Assembly (NCBI RefSeq): GCF_020164455.1
Contig: NZ_JAIQWW010000006.1
Location: forward strand, 186,001-250,000
From: Phyllobacterium chamaecytisi
GTDB lineage: Bacteria > Pseudomonadota > Alphaproteobacteria > Rhizobiales > Rhizobiaceae
Direction: 5' to 3'
Length of the DNA stretch: 64,000 nucleotides
Below are positions 62,524 through 64,000 of the stretch, in pieces. How positions within the stretch are numbered: the first letter of the stretch is position 1; every line of letters begins with the position of its first letter. The notes beneath the pieces are model-generated. The model worked only from the letters and a program-made list of their open reading frames with translations. It did not search any database and had not been told where the DNA came from. The position numbers and the translations under genes are program-made.

Positions 62524-63668
62524 CACTGGTTTCCTCCGGCAATGGCGGCTGCGGCAGTTCGATTTTTTGCTCGTCCAAGACGATAGAATATCCGTTGCAG
62601 CGAGGGGCGGAACATATGCTCAAGGGCGCCTGCAAAGAGGATAACCAGGCCCTGGATAATGACGATCATATCGCGCGATATATTGGGCATATCGAAAGCG
62701 ATTTCCGCGCCGCCCTGATAGAGCATGCCGAAGAGGATCGCCGCGAGGACGATTCCGGCAGGATGCGACCTGCCCATCAATGCAACGGCAATACCGACAA
62801 AGCCTGCACCAGCGACGAAATCCAGCTGCATACGATGTTGCGCCCCCATGATCGGATTAAGCGCCATCATTCCTGCCAGCGCGCCCGAAATCATCATCGT
62901 GATGATGATGATCCGCAGCTCACTGATACCGGCATAGCGAGCCGCTTTCGGGCTAAAACCCATGGTACGAATTTCATAGCCGAGCTTGGTGCGCCAGATC
63001 AGCACCCAGACCAGAAAGGCCGCCACCAGCGCCAACAGGAAACTGACATTCAAGGGAGCCGAGCGCATTGAAAGACCAACGAGGTTGAGCAGCCAGCCGA
63101 GACCCGGCAATTGTCCGCCCTCGGCAAAGACGCGCGTTTCGGGCGCCTGACTGCCCGCAGGCTTCAGTACCCCTACCAGCAGGTAAACCATGATACTTGC
63201 AGCGATGAAATTGAACATGATCGTCGTGATGACGACATGTGAACCGCGCTTGGCCTGAAGCCATGCGGGGATAAGCGCCCACAGCGCTCCGACCAACGCC
63301 GAGGCGAGGATCGCCAGAGGGAAAGTCAGCCACCACGGCAGAAAATTGCCGAGCCAGAGCCCGACCAGCGAAACGCCAAGACCACCAATATAGGCTTGGC
63401 CCTCCCCGCCGATATTGAACAGTCCGCAATGGAAAGCAACGGCAACGCAAAGACCGGTGAAGATGAAGTTCGTCGCATAATAAAGCGTGTAGCCTACACC
63501 GTCGCCCGAACCGAATGCGCCCTTGACCATCAACACAGCCGCATCGATCGGACTTTCGCCCACCAGAAGCACCACGAGGCCAGCGACCAGAAATGCAACA
63601 ATCAGATTGATCAGCGGAAGAAGGCCGTAGTCCGCCCAGGCAGGCAGTTTGGCAAAAGGTTGGCTCAT
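62523..63668 (-). CDS. Nucleoside-type ABC transporter permease (first)
   Basis: 381 residues with about 9-10 hydrophobic segments. BPD_transp_2 family (COG4603, NupP/YufP-like). FNIGGEGQAYIGG, VVITTIMFNFIAAS, RTMGFSPKAARYAGI and GFVGIAVALMGRSHPAGI are the usual motifs. The ATPase and binding-lipoprotein genes must lie outside the window. It overlaps the isochorismatase-like gene by ATGA. Confidence 0.9.
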   Translation of the reverse strand: MSQPFAKLPAWADYGLLPLINLIVAFLVAGLVVLLVGESPIDAAVLMVKGAFGSGDGVGYTLYYATNFIFTGLCVAVAFHCGLFNIGGEGQAYIGGLGVSLVGLWLGNFLPWWLTFPLAILASALVGALWALIPAWLQAKRGSHVVITTIMFNFIAASIMVYLLVGVLKPAGSQAPETRVFAEGGQLPGLGWLLNLVGLSMRSAPLNVSFLLALVAAFLVWVLIWRTKLGYEIRTMGFSPKAARYAGISELRIIIITMMISGALAGMMALNPIMGAQHRMQLDFVAGAGFVGIAVALMGRSHPAGIVLAAILFGMLYQGGAEIAFDMPNISRDMIVIIQGLVILFAGALEHMFRPSLQRIFYRLGRAKNRTAAAAIAGGNQ

Positions 63669-64000
63669 GGCAAGGTCTCGATGATTTTGTCGGACGTGGT
63701 GATGCGGGCATACTCGCCGCCCAGCACGGACAATGCGAGCGCATGTACATCCTCAGCGGCCCACAGCTTGCCGCGGTGATCCTTCCTGTCGATGCTTGCG
63801 ACGGCATCTTCTGGGATACTCACTTCAAATCCGAGATTGGCCGCCATGCGCACAGTCGCATCGACAGAGTTTTCAAGAAGTACGCCCGTCACGACAAGGC
63901 TGTGAACCTGCAGTTCATCCAGAACATCCATCAGATCCGTGCCGATAAAGGCATTGTTGGTCCGCTTGTCGACGACGGGTTCGCCGACTTGCGGGGCGAC
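63665..64000 (-). CDS. Isochorismatase-fold hydrolase (partial; 5' end outside window)
   Basis: Last 111 residues visible; the start lies beyond 64000. VVDKRTNNAFIGTDLMDVL and LVVTGVLLENSVDATVRMAANLGFEV are the second half of the isochorismatase/cysteine-hydrolase fold. At the usual catalytic Cys position the protein has Ser (ENSVDAT), as in a subset of the family, so classic amidase activity is doubtful; it may be a true isochorismatase-like or another hydrolase. It overlaps the first permease, which suggests a role around nucleoside or base breakdown. Confidence 0.82.
   Translation of the reverse strand, partial: VAPQVGEPVVDKRTNNAFIGTDLMDVLDELQVHSLVVTGVLLENSVDATVRMAANLGFEVSIPEDAVASIDRKDHRGKLWAAEDVHALALSVLGGEYARITTSDKIIETLP

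Overview
The window looks like chromosomal DNA of a Hyphomicrobiales (Rhizobiales) alphaproteobacterium, probably near Phyllobacterium, Mesorhizobium or Ochrobactrum. The case rests on a Sinorhizobium-type smoEFGK-smoS-mtlK polyol operon under a SorC-family regulator, small DUF1127 and MucR-era style regulatory clutter, an alpha-r14-like sRNA, PHO boxes in front of PhoX genes, high-GC coding sequence, and several families of rhizobial palindromic intergenic repeats. No rRNA, tRNA or CRISPR was seen.

Layout. 1-2545: a bifunctional penicillin-binding protein (cut by the window edge), a 58-residue lipoprotein and an anti-Shine-Dalgarno sRNA candidate. 2640-7799: acyltransferase, RNase D, M20 dipeptidase and an exported sulfatase. 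8549-11500: polA. 11705-22687: one long minus-strand block, reading from a 151-residue unknown and a SelW-like protein through smoC, then smoE-smoF-smoG-smoK-smoS-mtlK, a HAD phosphatase and an FGGY kinase. It imports sorbitol/mannitol, oxidises them to fructose and handles related sugars. 22688-29044: repeats, a DUF1579-like protein, DUF1127, an AT-rich acquired island (ASCH protein plus a PIN-GNAT-ASCH-like gene broken by one base), lepA with a small lipoprotein, and DUF2239. 29102-36568: two tandem phoX genes with PHO boxes, a threonine/serine dehydratase, a HAD phosphatase and an aspartoacylase-family enzyme. 36600-46094: pgi, CoxG-like, GMC oxidoreductase, an MBL hydrolase next to a MITE-like element, a Na+/H+ antiporter, and a FadD with a histone-H1-like N-terminal tail. 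46102-54667: prfC, a HigBA-type toxin-antitoxin pair, dut, a PEP-mutase/HAD/trans-3-hydroxyproline dehydratase operon, an ArsR-AHSA1 pair with a seemingly leaderless promoter, a GNAT and coaBC. 54736-57097: ubiE-ubiB. 57210-64000: a nucleoside salvage set (add-like, upp, deoA, PNP, cdd and two nucleoside ABC permeases) and the end of an isochorismatase-fold hydrolase.

Most genes are ordinary for the group. The less ordinary things are: the broken PIN-GNAT-ASCH island; a 274-bp palindromic element that stays in frame at the N-terminus of the FGGY kinase; repeat DNA supplying the ends of three other proteins; the phoX tandem duplication that dragged along the 3' tip of the neighbouring dehydratase gene; and two domain fusions (H1-like tail on FadD, ribbon-helix-helix domain on CoaBC). 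All functional calls are from reading translated sequence; no database search was run.
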